A stretch of DNA of 64,000 bases, taken from NCBI GenBank assembly GCA_945859605.1, contig OX243824.1:30581459-30645458 (forward strand), read 5' to 3'. The notes below the pieces were generated by a model. It was not told the origin of the DNA and ran no database searches. It worked only from the letters and a program-made list of their open reading frames with translations. Each line of letters begins with the position of its first letter. Positions within the stretch are counted from its first letter, which is position 1. The translations under genes and the position numbers were made by a program. Below are positions 32,795-41,261 of the stretch, in pieces. This DNA is from Lumbricus rubellus (Eukaryota; Annelida; Clitellata; Crassiclitellata; Lumbricidae).

Positions 32795-33526
32795 ATGGAT
32801 GCGGTAAAAAAAGTGTGTTCTAAATGCAAAATAGAAAAAAGCTTGGGCGAATTCCACAAAGATAACTTACAGAAGAGCGGGTATTACCCCAGCTGTAAAA
32901 TTTGTAAAAATGCCAAAGTAAAAGAGCTTGCGAACAAATACGCGAGTCAGGAAAATAGGGAAAAAAAGGAAAATAAAGTTTGCAGCCGATGTAAGATTGA
33001 AAAGAACATTTCGGAATACGTCAACAATCGATTTCAAAAAGATGGAAAGGCGAATGAATGCAAAAATTGTAGGCATAATTATTATCTAGCCAACGCAGAA
33101 GCTCGAAATAAATATCAAAAAGCGTATATTACAACCCGAAGGCAGAATGACCCGGAGTTTAAATTACTAACAAATATGCGCTGTAGGCTTGGCGATGCAC
33201 TAAGAGGCAAATCGAAATCACAAACGACACGACAACTTGTCGGCATTGACTTTGAAATATTCACCAAATGGATTCAGTTTCAATTTGATGAAGAAATGAC
33301 CATGGAAAATTACGGATCCTATTGGCAAATCGACCATGTTCTACCCCTATCTTCGTTCAACTTACTCGATGAAGAAGAACTCCATAGAGCCATGAATTGG
33401 GTGAATTTACGCCCTTTGCTACCGCTGAAAAATTTGCAAAAGGCGAGCAAAATAGATCGTTGGTTATATATTATGCAGGAAGTAAAATCTCATTACTTTT
33501 TGAAACATTTAGAAAATGAGTTTTGA
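32795..33526 (+). CDS. HNH-type endonuclease with two zinc-ribbon repeats
   Basis: 243 residues. Two N-terminal Cys4 modules, C8-x2-C11/C34-x2-C37 and C63-x2-C66/C89-x2-C92, share the pattern C-x2-C-K-I-E-K. The C-terminal half carries an HNH signature: YWQIDHVLPLSSF (D180-H181) and NWVNLRPLLPLKNLQKASK (N204, N213). HNH nucleases nick or cut DNA with a His-metal centre. It is not one of the universal Polinton genes, so it is probably an accessory gene (homing-like, or genome processing). It begins 16 bp after PolB and its last codons overlap the protease start by 11 nt. Confidence 0.75.
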   Translation: MDAVKKVCSKCKIEKSLGEFHKDNLQKSGYYPSCKICKNAKVKELANKYASQENREKKENKVCSRCKIEKNISEYVNNRFQKDGKANECKNCRHNYYLANAEARNKYQKAYITTRRQNDPEFKLLTNMRCRLGDALRGKSKSQTTRQLVGIDFEIFTKWIQFQFDEEMTMENYGSYWQIDHVLPLSSFNLLDEEELHRAMNWVNLRPLLPLKNLQKASKIDRWLYIMQEVKSHYFLKHLENEF

Positions 33527-33950
33527 GACAAACAAAAACATAAATGTTGAAGGCATAGTTCTACCAAATACCCCTCTGTCAAACATACAGCTGATCGATG
33601 CCGCGAATAAACTAAATATTCCAAACTTCAGGGGTGTTTTTGTCCGAGACGAGCTCCCAAAGAAACCTAACCGGAACGAGTGTGGCATTCTAAATCTAGA
33701 CGATTCTAATGGAACTGGCTCGCACTGGGTCGCTTTTTCAAAGAACGGCAAGGATAAAATATATTTCGACAGCTATGGCCTGCCCCCTCCTACAGAACTG
33801 GTAAAGTATTTACAGAGTCCCGTGTACTACAATAGCGAGCGCGTGCAGCCCGACAACGAAGTGTTTTGCGGTCATTTATGCCTGCACGTCCTGAAAAAAA
33901 CATGTAAAGATGGGGTGACTTTTCAAAAAGTTATAAATAGCCTGCATTAA
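33516..33950 (+). CDS. PRO: Adenovirus-type cysteine protease (PRO)
   Basis: 144 residues, C5/Ulp1-like protease of Polintons that matures capsid proteins. The catalytic arrangement is visible in order: H70 in GTGSHWVAF, D85 in IYFDSYGLPP, Q111, and C118 in FCGHLCLHVL. Length is short compared with adenoviral enzymes but usual for Polintons. It overlaps the preceding nuclease gene by 11 nt. Substrates are probably the minor proteins encoded at 36871 and 41262, which contain matching cleavage patterns. Confidence 0.88.
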   Translation: MSFETNKNINVEGIVLPNTPLSNIQLIDAANKLNIPNFRGVFVRDELPKKPNRNECGILNLDDSNGTGSHWVAFSKNGKDKIYFDSYGLPPPTELVKYLQSPVYYNSERVQPDNEVFCGHLCLHVLKKTCKDGVTFQKVINSLH

Positions 33951-33969
33951 AAATTATTATATGTAAAAA

Positions 33970-34719
33970 ATGCCTGTCGATAAATTTGGACATACAGATT
34001 CAGGATCTACTCAAAGAGTAATTGCTGGAGGAGTTACTGAAAGTCAAGTAAATAGTACTTTTCTAAGGCTAGATGGAGCAAACCCAGCGACCGGAGATCT
34101 AAATATGAGTGGTCATACTATTAGAGGTCTACCTACAACGAATACAACGAATACAGCGAATACTCCGGAAGCGGGAATAGATGAGGCTATGAGTCGGGGG
34201 CAAGTAATAGATTTACTGCAGAATCACGACGACATCCCGACCGACAATAATCATTTGACGAATAAGAAATACGTCGATGAACAACTTACTTCGAAAGTGG
34301 CGACTGTGATAGGACCCGCGGTTAGCGCTTACAGTTCAACTCAACAGGCTATAATCGCTAGAACTCACACTGCAGTTACTTTTGACGTAATAAGATGCGG
34401 TACCGCAAAACACGGTATTGAACAGGGTATCGGAACGACTTCTTTCTTCCCCAGTGAAGTCGGGTACTATATCGTTTCGGTGTACATAGAATTTTGTAAC
34501 AATAGTAATACCGCGTATGGCACCGTCCACCTGTATAAAAATGGGGCATCGTACATGCAAATTGCGGGCGGAGGGAGTACGAAAGGTTCGCAAAACCATT
34601 CAATCGGTAGTAACATAGTTTTTCTAGACGAGTTCGATTACCTCAGCATACACGCTTTTTCATCCGTCGCTACGAACATTTTGTGTAGGGACTTTTCAGC
34701 GGTATTCTTACGGCCCTAA
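33970..34719 (+). CDS. Fibre-like protein 1 with C1q-like head
   Basis: 249 residues. The N-terminus (MPVDKFGHTDSGSTQR) and a phage-tail-fibre-like shaft element (LRLDGANPATGDLNMSG, HLTNKKYVDEQL) are followed by a C-terminal beta-rich head (FFPSEVGYYIVSVYIEF, then VHLYKNG, and final CRDFSAVFLRP). The head resembles C1q/TNF jelly-roll modules. The layout recalls an adenovirus fibre: anchor, shaft, receptor-binding knob. Attachment is the inferred role. Preceded by AAATTATTATATGTAAAAA-ATG. Tandem paralogue directly downstream. Confidence 0.65.
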   Translation: MPVDKFGHTDSGSTQRVIAGGVTESQVNSTFLRLDGANPATGDLNMSGHTIRGLPTTNTTNTANTPEAGIDEAMSRGQVIDLLQNHDDIPTDNNHLTNKKYVDEQLTSKVATVIGPAVSAYSSTQQAIIARTHTAVTFDVIRCGTAKHGIEQGIGTTSFFPSEVGYYIVSVYIEFCNNSNTAYGTVHLYKNGASYMQIAGGGSTKGSQNHSIGSNIVFLDEFDYLSIHAFSSVATNILCRDFSAVFLRP

Positions 34720-34744
34720 ATTAATAAAAATTATTATATTCAAA

Positions 34745-35479
34745 ATGCCTGTTGATAAATTTGGTCATACAGATTCAGGATCTACTCAAAGAATAATTGC
34801 AGGGGGCGTTACGCTGTCCCAAGTAAACAGTACTTTTCTAAGGTTAGATGGAGCAAATCCGGCGACTGGGAATCTAAATATGAATGGCAGCTGCATCAAA
34901 GGCCTGCCAATAACGAATAATCCGGATGCGGGAATGGACGAAGCGCTAAGTTGGGGACAAGCTATAGATTTGATTACGAATCACGCGGGCATTCCGTCAA
35001 ACGATAATCATTTGACGAATAAAAAATACGTAGACGAGCGAATTGCTTCGATAGCGCCTAGCTCCACTGCCGAGGCTGCATTTGGCCCAACGTTTAGTGT
35101 TTACGCCCTCTCGGCTCAAGCTATCCCCGCTAACACAGTAACGCAAGTATCATTTGGAACTGTAAAATTCGATCCGGATAATTGTCTAGTCAATTCGAAC
35201 CGTTTCCTTCCTCGGAAAGCCGGCTGTTACATGGTTACGACGTGTTTGGAAATACGCGACAGTAGTGGTAAATATAACGAAAGTATTGGCTTGTACAAAA
35301 GTGGGGGAGTGGACACGCTGATTGTCGGCGGCGGGGGTAAGGCTGGGTCGAAAAAATATGTATCGAGCACTAGCCTAGTTCGATTAACTAATACCGATTA
35401 TCTCGAGATATTTATTACTTCGCCTAATCCGGTAAATATTTTAGTTCGCGATTTTTCAGCGGCATACTTACGCCCCTAG
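34745..35479 (+). CDS. Fibre-like protein 2 with C1q-like head
   Basis: 244 residues, tandem paralogue of the preceding gene. The first roughly 105 residues are nearly the same (same start, same LRLDGANPATG and HLTNKKYVDE elements), whereas the C-terminal head is strongly diverged while keeping the same strand pattern and the end VRDFSAAYLRP. A 25-bp spacer contains AAAAATTATTATATTCAAA before the ATG. Two heads on one base suggest alternative receptor specificity (inference). Confidence 0.65.
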   Translation: MPVDKFGHTDSGSTQRIIAGGVTLSQVNSTFLRLDGANPATGNLNMNGSCIKGLPITNNPDAGMDEALSWGQAIDLITNHAGIPSNDNHLTNKKYVDERIASIAPSSTAEAAFGPTFSVYALSAQAIPANTVTQVSFGTVKFDPDNCLVNSNRFLPRKAGCYMVTTCLEIRDSSGKYNESIGLYKSGGVDTLIVGGGGKAGSKKYVSSTSLVRLTNTDYLEIFITSPNPVNILVRDFSAAYLRP

Positions 35480-35507
35480 AATTCAAAACCGAATCAAGTT
35501 TTGAATT
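35480..35507. terminator. Hairpin in the convergent gap
   Basis: AATTCAAAAC and GTTTTGAATT form a perfect 10-bp stem with an 8-nt loop, directly after the fibre-2 stop and before the end of the convergent capsid gene. A bidirectional 3'-end signal is plausible. Confidence 0.4.
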
Positions 35508-35547
35508 TGAATACTACTACACTTCATCGACCATTCTATCATGAACT

Positions 35548-36843
35548 TCAATATACCACGCTCATTTTCTGGCCGTCCGATTGAAACCTCAGTAACTTGT
35601 CTGAAATCACCACTGCGTACGCTTCCGTATTAGCCGGCGGCGCTGTATTAAACGTGCCTTTGATCTGGATATCGACCACCGATGACTTCAGACGCTCGGA
35701 TTGCTTGCTCACGTCAAACACCATAATCGGAAACAGATCTTTGAAGTCCGAGGGTGTGATATTGCATTGTGTCATTAGTTCGTCCATTCCATAGTATTTT
35801 TCACTAAACGCGGCTGCTGCTCGGTACACCCGCGCGAATTGTTGATTCGGAAATGATAGATTATAGTCGACAACTGGGTATCGGTCCTGGTTCATCATCA
35901 CGAACATGTTCTTCAGATCGCAATGATTGAAAACGGATGGATTGTGTTCTTGATCGCCGCTTTTGTCGGTTTGAAAACCCAAGATGATGTACCTAGGCTT
36001 CTCGGGTAATGTCTTGACGCTAAGTCTCCAGCTAAAATTAGTCGACTGTGCGACGGCGGTGGTATCGCATTGACGAGCTCTGTACGCAACTGGCAACGAC
36101 GCTTTCGATTCGATCGTTTTGTACAATTGCATCTTCTCCATATCCGCGGGAATAACGTGCGGCATGAACCATGAGATTTTATCCAGCCTAACTTTCCCTG
36201 CGCCCGCAGCGGCGAGTCTGAAAATTGCGTCATCATCGGCTTTACGAACCAGAGTTAGCGTATGTTTCACACCAAAAACAACCTTGTCGTAATCATCGCA
36301 AAATCCGAAAATATGCTTCAATGGAACTACAAAGCTAAAAGTACCTTTGGCATTTGGTTTTTGAATTATATACGACTGTCTCACGGCGAAACCTTGATTA
36401 TCCGCGATAGCAGCCGTCGCTCCGCTGTCCTTGTACCACAACTGATTCAAACCTTGGGCTAGTTGAAAATCATTCGGGTATTTGAGTAATCCCAGCATCG
36501 TCGTTGCTTGACCCGGGTGAAATAATGATTCAATTTCCTGATTCGACAGTGAATACGAAATTTGACTGAAAAGATGCATGAGCCCATTATTCGTAAGAGT
36601 TGCTTCATCGGCATCAACGTAGAAGGTGGTGGGGTTGTCCGCCTTCGTCAATCTACCCTCGAACAGCAGGTAAGATTCTGCCGGATGACAAAATAGATCT
36701 TGAAGTTCGATGTTTATTCTAATCTCGCCGGAGGTGTTTAGATTCGCCCCCGATATCGGCTCATACTCGTACCATTCGTAGCGTTCGACGCTTTCATCGC
36801 TCAATGGTTGTTCGGTAAATCTCAGAATATCAGATGATTGCAT
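35548..36843 (-). CDS. Major capsid protein, double-jelly-roll type
   Basis: 431 residues. I recognise the Polinton capsid-protein family by its conserved C-terminal half: KPRYIILGFQTDKSGDQEHN, then NPSVFNHCDLKN, MNQDRYPVVDYNL and EKYYGMDEL. The N-terminal half has alternating strand-rich segments ending in FVVPLKHIFGF. Double-jelly-roll proteins trimerise into pseudo-hexameric capsomers. It is at the downstream end of the minus-strand morphogenesis block, as in other Polintons. Somewhat short for the family. The start is preceded by AATATATTATCGCG...TAAAA-ATG. Confidence 0.75.
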   Translation of the reverse strand: MQSSDILRFTEQPLSDESVERYEWYEYEPISGANLNTSGEIRINIELQDLFCHPAESYLLFEGRLTKADNPTTFYVDADEATLTNNGLMHLFSQISYSLSNQEIESLFHPGQATTMLGLLKYPNDFQLAQGLNQLWYKDSGATAAIADNQGFAVRQSYIIQKPNAKGTFSFVVPLKHIFGFCDDYDKVVFGVKHTLTLVRKADDDAIFRLAAAGAGKVRLDKISWFMPHVIPADMEKMQLYKTIESKASLPVAYRARQCDTTAVAQSTNFSWRLSVKTLPEKPRYIILGFQTDKSGDQEHNPSVFNHCDLKNMFVMMNQDRYPVVDYNLSFPNQQFARVYRAAAAFSEKYYGMDELMTQCNITPSDFKDLFPIMVFDVSKQSERLKSSVVDIQIKGTFNTAPPANTEAYAVVISDKLLRFQSDGQKMSVVY

Positions 36844-36870
36844 TTTTACTACTACGCGATAATATATTTT

Positions 36871-37329
36871 TTACGCGACCTTCATTCCGGCGCCGTTTAG
36901 CGAGCGTACTAAATCTTGTATCGATATGACACCGTTCTTCAGGCCGTCCCCCATCATCAGATTATTAATATTCGAGATATTTGGGCTCAACCCGACGCTG
37001 CCTACGCCACTCAGCCGCTCTAAAATTTGTCTAGTTTCTGGCGTAATTTTCTTGGAGGTGGGAGTAGGAGCAGGAGTCGTAAACAGTTTGGCCACTGCTT
37101 TGTCCACTAATCGTTTGCCAGCGTCGATTGCGGTTGTTTTCCCAACATCGATGGCCTTTTTCCCAATTTCTTTCGCCACGTCTTTACTCGTGTTGAGAGC
37201 GGTCGTTGCTAATTGTTTGGCGGCGTTCGACGTAACTAGCCGTCTGAAAAATCCCGAAATTGTATCGAATATTCCCGATCCTCCGATAACGTATTGTTTT
37301 CTATACCTCCTTCTATTAATGACCTGCAT
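36871..37329 (-). CDS. Small basic protein with protease-cleavage patterns
   Basis: 152 residues. Arg-rich start (NRRRYRKQY), an amphipathic alanine/lysine-rich helix region (30-82), a Pro/Thr linker and a hydrophobic C-terminus. Four matches to the adenain consensus [MIL]-x-G-x|G: IGGS|G (15-19), LSGV|G (106-110), MMGD|G (125-129), LNGA|G (144-148). The arrangement resembles adenovirus precursor proteins such as pVI (membrane-lytic cement) but no homology can be shown by eye. It lies 27 bp upstream of the capsid gene. Confidence 0.6.
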   Translation of the reverse strand: MQVINRRRYRKQYVIGGSGIFDTISGFFRRLVTSNAAKQLATTALNTSKDVAKEIGKKAIDVGKTTAIDAGKRLVDKAVAKLFTTPAPTPTSKKITPETRQILERLSGVGSVGLSPNISNINNLMMGDGLKNGVISIQDLVRSLNGAGMKVA

Positions 37330-37330
37330 T

Positions 37331-38230
37331 TTACAATATCATCATTATATTTTTGTACGCATCTTTACTCAGCACTTCCTGCCTCAATAACGCGTCGCAC
37401 ATCGCCACGATCTCGTTTCTCACGCCGGTATTGCCTGCTTTGAAGCTTTGAATTCGTAGTTCTAGCTGTTTCGCTAATACATTTGGATCTTCGGAAATAA
37501 CGATTACACCGACGCCTTTGCCTACCGCATTACGAGCTCTCTTTTCCCATATCGGCTTGATAATTTCTCGATATTTGACGCTCGAAGATGCTTTCGGTTT
37601 GTTGGGATTTTTTGGCTGTCTGATAGCATCCGTCGCGAGTAGAATCTCGGCGTAATCGTTTCTATCATTATTATCGTATATCGACGTGTTCGGCTGTTTC
37701 ATCGTCAACAACTCCCAAAGCCCTGGAGTTCCGCTATACGTCTTATTTCCAACCGTCACATCGTCACCTTGAATAAAAATCGGAGTATCGCCGATGTAGA
37801 ATTGACCATTTTTTGATCGTATTCCGAACGTCGTGTCTACAATTTTTTTATCGGAGGCGTATTGATGAAGGTACTTGGTGGCTACATCGCCTAATTCTAA
37901 AGTTCTAATATCCTCAGTCGGATCGTCGCTATACGCTTCTATCGAGGGATACTGAGGAAATTGAACCTTCAACGACGCGGGAAGCGTTTGTAGCGCGTTT
38001 GATGTGGCTATCGAATTTTCTTTGATGGCGGATAGTAGGACATTCTGCTCTTTAGAAATTGCGGATTGCGAATCGACGATAGGCTTGTACAGCTTGGTTA
38101 ATTCTTGTTGCAGCCCCGAATCCCCCAATCTCTCCGATAAAAAGTTCTGTTGAATATTCTTCTTGGATTTCAGAAACTCTTCGACTATGAAATTTCTTTT
38201 CGCCGGGTCATCTATCTTTAGAAACGACAT
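37331..38230 (-). CDS. Conserved Polinton structural protein, 299 aa
   Basis: The N-terminal half is helix/coiled-coil-like (EEFLKSKKNIQQ, AISKEQNVLLSAIKE). The C-terminal half holds the stretch YSGTPGLWELLTMKQPN, DYAEILLATDAIR and KYREIIKPIWEKR, which I recognise as recurrent in invertebrate Polintons in this position. Function unknown; a virion component is likely from its place in the capsid block. Its stop overlaps the next start closely (1-bp gap to 37329). Confidence 0.6.
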   Translation of the reverse strand: MSFLKIDDPAKRNFIVEEFLKSKKNIQQNFLSERLGDSGLQQELTKLYKPIVDSQSAISKEQNVLLSAIKENSIATSNALQTLPASLKVQFPQYPSIEAYSDDPTEDIRTLELGDVATKYLHQYASDKKIVDTTFGIRSKNGQFYIGDTPIFIQGDDVTVGNKTYSGTPGLWELLTMKQPNTSIYDNNDRNDYAEILLATDAIRQPKNPNKPKASSSVKYREIIKPIWEKRARNAVGKGVGVIVISEDPNVLAKQLELRIQSFKAGNTGVRNEIVAMCDALLRQEVLSKDAYKNIMMIL

Positions 38231-38363
38231 TTTTAATAAAAAAATTTAATGTTTTACGGCGTGTTTTTCGACGTGTTTTTCGACATGTTTTTCGACATGT
38301 GTAAAAACACAAGTTAGACGTATTTTCAGACATAGCGACATACGCCTACAAAACTCTACAAGT

Positions 38364-39062
38364 CTACATGATTTCATACATGTTCACGTTAGTCGTCTTT
38401 CTCACAGATTCGGTATTTTTCTCAAACATGCTTTGAAAGGACTGCCTGACTTCTTCTCTTCCTCGGTCGATGAGAGATTGTTTCGTTTCCTCGTCCATCG
38501 CGGCTGCCGCAACTTTCGACTTACTTTTGATTTCTTCTTTCATGCCATTGAATTTTTCAATCTCACTTAGAATCAGAGAATATTCCTCGTCTGAAATGTG
38601 ATCATCCACGAGTGCTTTTGAAATATGGTCGCTGATCGTGTTGAGCTTCGCATCAGCTAGCGTTTTGATCTTTTCATGCTTCTCCGCCTTCAGGGCGAGC
38701 TTTTTACAGATTCGGCTGCCAATTATACTCAATAGCCCCGCACCTAGCGCTGTCCCTTCCATAGCAATAGCGATGGGAGCCGCAATTATGGTAGCTAGTA
38801 CGCCGATTCCCGAAATTCCGAGCCCCATCGTGACCACCATGAGGAAGCTGTCTACTACGCCGATTACGCTTACACTTCTATGGTACTTTTTACTCAGCGT
38901 TGCTCTTTTGTCTCGTTCTTGCTCGATCTCCTTTTTGATTTCGCTAATCTTTTGAAGCCGATACGTTTGTGCGGACCCTGCGGCTATTTGTATTTCACCT
39001 TCTGGCGCAGAGGGCGTTATATTTGTTAGGTTTGGATAGAGTTTGATGCCTTCGTATTCCAT
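38364..39062 (-). CDS. Conserved Polinton protein with membrane hairpin, 232 aa
   Basis: Start chosen at ATG 39062 (MEYEGIKLYPN); upstream codons belong partly to the junction with an inserted Helitron. A charged coiled-coil (ISEIKKEIEQERDKRATLSK) is followed by two adjacent hydrophobic helices (VVDSFLMVVTMGLGISGIG, VLATIIAAPIAIAM), then another charged helical region with IDRGREEVRQSFQSMF. Probably a membrane-interacting virion protein. Its promoter region has been displaced by the Helitron that begins 18 bp upstream. Confidence 0.6.
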   Translation of the reverse strand: MEYEGIKLYPNLTNITPSAPEGEIQIAAGSAQTYRLQKISEIKKEIEQERDKRATLSKKYHRSVSVIGVVDSFLMVVTMGLGISGIGVLATIIAAPIAIAMEGTALGAGLLSIIGSRICKKLALKAEKHEKIKTLADAKLNTISDHISKALVDDHISDEEYSLILSEIEKFNGMKEEIKSKSKVAAAAMDEETKQSLIDRGREEVRQSFQSMFEKNTESVRKTTNVNMYEIM

Positions 39063-39114
39063 TCTTTTATTTATTAGCAACTAGCTGGGGTACCCGGCGT
39101 TGCCCGGGAAATTT

Positions 39115-40125
39115 AGGATTAGACCCGCTCAGACCACAACCAAACCACACCCCACCTCCACCCAACCCCGTACAGCACCCCTTCCATCCGTTCCCGCTTC
39201 ACCCCTCCACCCCATCCTCACCACACCCCCACCTCCACCCCAAAACCCCCACCCCACCCCGTACACCCACACTTCCACCCGCCCCCGCTTCACACCTCCA
39301 CCCCTCCACCTCACCCACCCCCACCCTCACCACACCCCGTTCACCCGCCCCATGCCACTCATTTCACCCACCCACACCACACCTCCACCCCACCTCGTAC
39401 ACCCCACCCCCTTCCATCCGCCCCGCTTCACCCCTCCACGCCACCTCCACCCCATCCTCACCACGCCCCCACCTCCACCCCAAAGCACCCCCCTCACCCA
39501 CACCCTGCACCCGCCCCGCTTCACACCTCCACCCCTCTACCTCACCCCACTCCCAACCCTCACCACACCCCGTTCACCCGCCCCATGCCACCCTTTTCAC
39601 CCACCCACACCACACCTCCACCCCACCTCCACCCCACCCCGTACACCCCACCCCCTTCCATCCGCCCCCGCTTCACTTCTCCACGCCACCTCCACCCCAT
39701 CCTCACCACACCCCCACCTCCACCCCAAAGCTTCCACCCCACCCCACCCACCCCTCCACCCGCCCCGCTTCACACCTCCACCCCTCCACCTCACCCCACC
39801 CCCACCCTCACCACACCCTCACCCCACCTCCACTCCACCTCCACCCCACACTCTCACCACATTCCCACCTCCACCCCCGAACCCCACCCCACCCCGTCCA
39901 CCCCACCTCGTTCACCCGCCCCATCCCACCCCTTCCGCCCTCCACCTACCACCTCCACCCATCCTACACTCACCCCTACCCTCCACCCCACCACCCGAAC
40001 CCCCAGCCCAAGCCAGCTCCCACCCCACCCCACACCCTCCACCAACACACCCCAAACTCACCCACCCGACAACACCCCCACCACACTCTGACCTCTCCAC
40101 CTGTACGCCACCCGTGAAATTAGGG
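39115..40125. repeat. C-rich minisatellite in the Helitron
   Basis: Degenerate array of CACCCCACCTCCACC-like units, with longer period blocks (CCGTACACCC...TTCCATCCGCCC) repeating about every 240-290 bp. Long Pro/His/Thr open frames here are artefacts of base composition. Confidence 0.9.
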
Positions 40126-40139
40126 TTTAATGGGACGAA

Positions 40140-40402
40140 GAGGGTGGGGAGGGAGCGGAGGGGAGCGATGGACGTGGGAGGGGAGGGGGAGGGGTAGGGG
40201 GTTGGGAGGGGTTGGGGAGGGGTTGGAGAGGGAGCGGAGGGAGGGGATGGGCAGGGGAGGGGAGGGAGAGGAGGGGCAGGCGAAGGGGGAGGGTTGGCAG
40301 AGGGAAGGGGAGGGGTGGGTGAGGGGGTTGGGGAGGGGGAGGTAGGGAGGGATGGTTGAATGCTCTTTTCAGCCACAGCAACGCGTGGCCGGGTTCAGCT
40401 AG
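40140..40402 (+). mobile_element. Second, opposite Helitron 3' end with G-rich body
   Basis: G-rich repeats, then GCCAC-AGCAACGC-GTGGC (40372-40389), CCGGGTTCAGCTAG|T. This is the same 3' end as the Helitron at 12696-13274, in plus orientation inside the minus-strand Helitron. It is either a nested copy or a second terminus. Its 5' end is not seen. Confidence 0.6.
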
Positions 40403-40846
40403 TTGACTATAATTATAGTAAGACTTTACAGCAAAGCGGATTGGAAGATCATTTACATCAGCTGAGTTTATATAATGACCATGCAAGCGTTTAAAAAGGT
40501 GTTTAATAAACTATGGGTTTTCGCCCCCACCGTGGCCCCTATGGTGGGGGAGATTCGCCAACAACTCCACTGGGTGGTTTCGATGGCCCTCTGTCTAGGT
40601 GCAAAGTTTGAAATCAATAGCTGCGTTTTATTGAAAAAAATTTGGGGGGTTTCGCCCCCCACCCTGGCCCCCATGGTTATAGAGAATCGTCAACCCCTCC
40701 ACTGGGTGTCCGACGCCGAGACGGAGAGAGCAGTGAAGGTTTGGAGTGAAAAGGTCAAAAACTGTCGAAATGCATTCCGGTCAAACACACAGACAGACAG
40801 ACACACAGACAGAATCCTCTCTTTATTAATATAGATATATATTTTT

Positions 40847-41245
40847 TTACCGTTGATAATTTACACAGCATAGCGAATCTCCTTCGTTTATCGTTACTGC
40901 CGAATCGGAGTTGTTTTGAATGGAAACTATGATATCATCAACCACATCTTCTGAAATCACTCCGTCTAGTAGGCTGCATCGTCGTTCTTTGATACTCTGT
41001 CTGAGGGAAACGAGGCAAAGTCCTGCCGCCATTTCTACACCTAGTCCAAGCCTTAGCGTATTTGCTGTCTTTGGTTGTATCGTGATATCATTTTGCGCAA
41101 AAATCTCCCATCGCAGACCTCCTAGTTGTCTTACTGGGGTGCGAGTAACACCGCTCGTAATCTTCCAAAAGACTGAAACGGGCTGCGTTCTAACCTCTAC
41201 CGGTCTAGTTGGTTTAGTTCCAAATTTGTGTATTGGTCTCGACAT
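40847..41245 (-). CDS. dUTPase-fold-like protein without catalytic residues
   Basis: 132 residues. From residue 53 the pattern follows trimeric dUTPases: TIQPKTANTLRLGLGVEM, GLCLVSLRQS (motif 2 place), GVISEDVVDDIIVSIQN (motif 3 place, usually G-x-I-D-x-x-Y-x-G), and VTINEGDSLCCVNY (motif 4 place). The motif 3 Asp and Tyr are replaced and a glycine-rich motif 5 is missing, so hydrolysis is unlikely. The fold may serve as a trimeric structural protein or decoration. It lies among virion genes, 16 bp from its upstream neighbour. The assignment rests on pattern only. Confidence 0.55.
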   Translation of the reverse strand: MSRPIHKFGTKPTRPVEVRTQPVSVFWKITSGVTRTPVRQLGGLRWEIFAQNDITIQPKTANTLRLGLGVEMAAGLCLVSLRQSIKERRCSLLDGVISEDVVDDIIVSIQNNSDSAVTINEGDSLCCVNYQR

Positions 41246-41261
41246 TTTATAATAGAATAGT

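Larger units (their letters stand above)
39081..40835 (-). mobile_element. Helitron nested in the Polinton
   Basis: Minus strand: the 5' end TCTATATTAATAAAGAGAGG (from 40835) is preceded by A. The 3' end has the hairpin CCCGG-GCAACG-CCGGG, then TACCCCAGCTAG at 39081, followed by T. This is the canonical A|TC...hairpin-CTAG|T structure. A GACAGACA-rich 5' segment and two diverged 130-bp repeats (40500-40720) lie inside, plus a C-rich minisatellite. No Rep/helicase, so non-autonomous. It sits in a gap that would otherwise be about 29 bp, sparing both neighbouring coding regions. Confidence 0.8.

Noticed and set aside
39100..40197. 365-codon Pro/His-rich open frame
   Set aside because: Stop-free only because of the C-rich minisatellite inside the Helitron; also open on the opposite strand.
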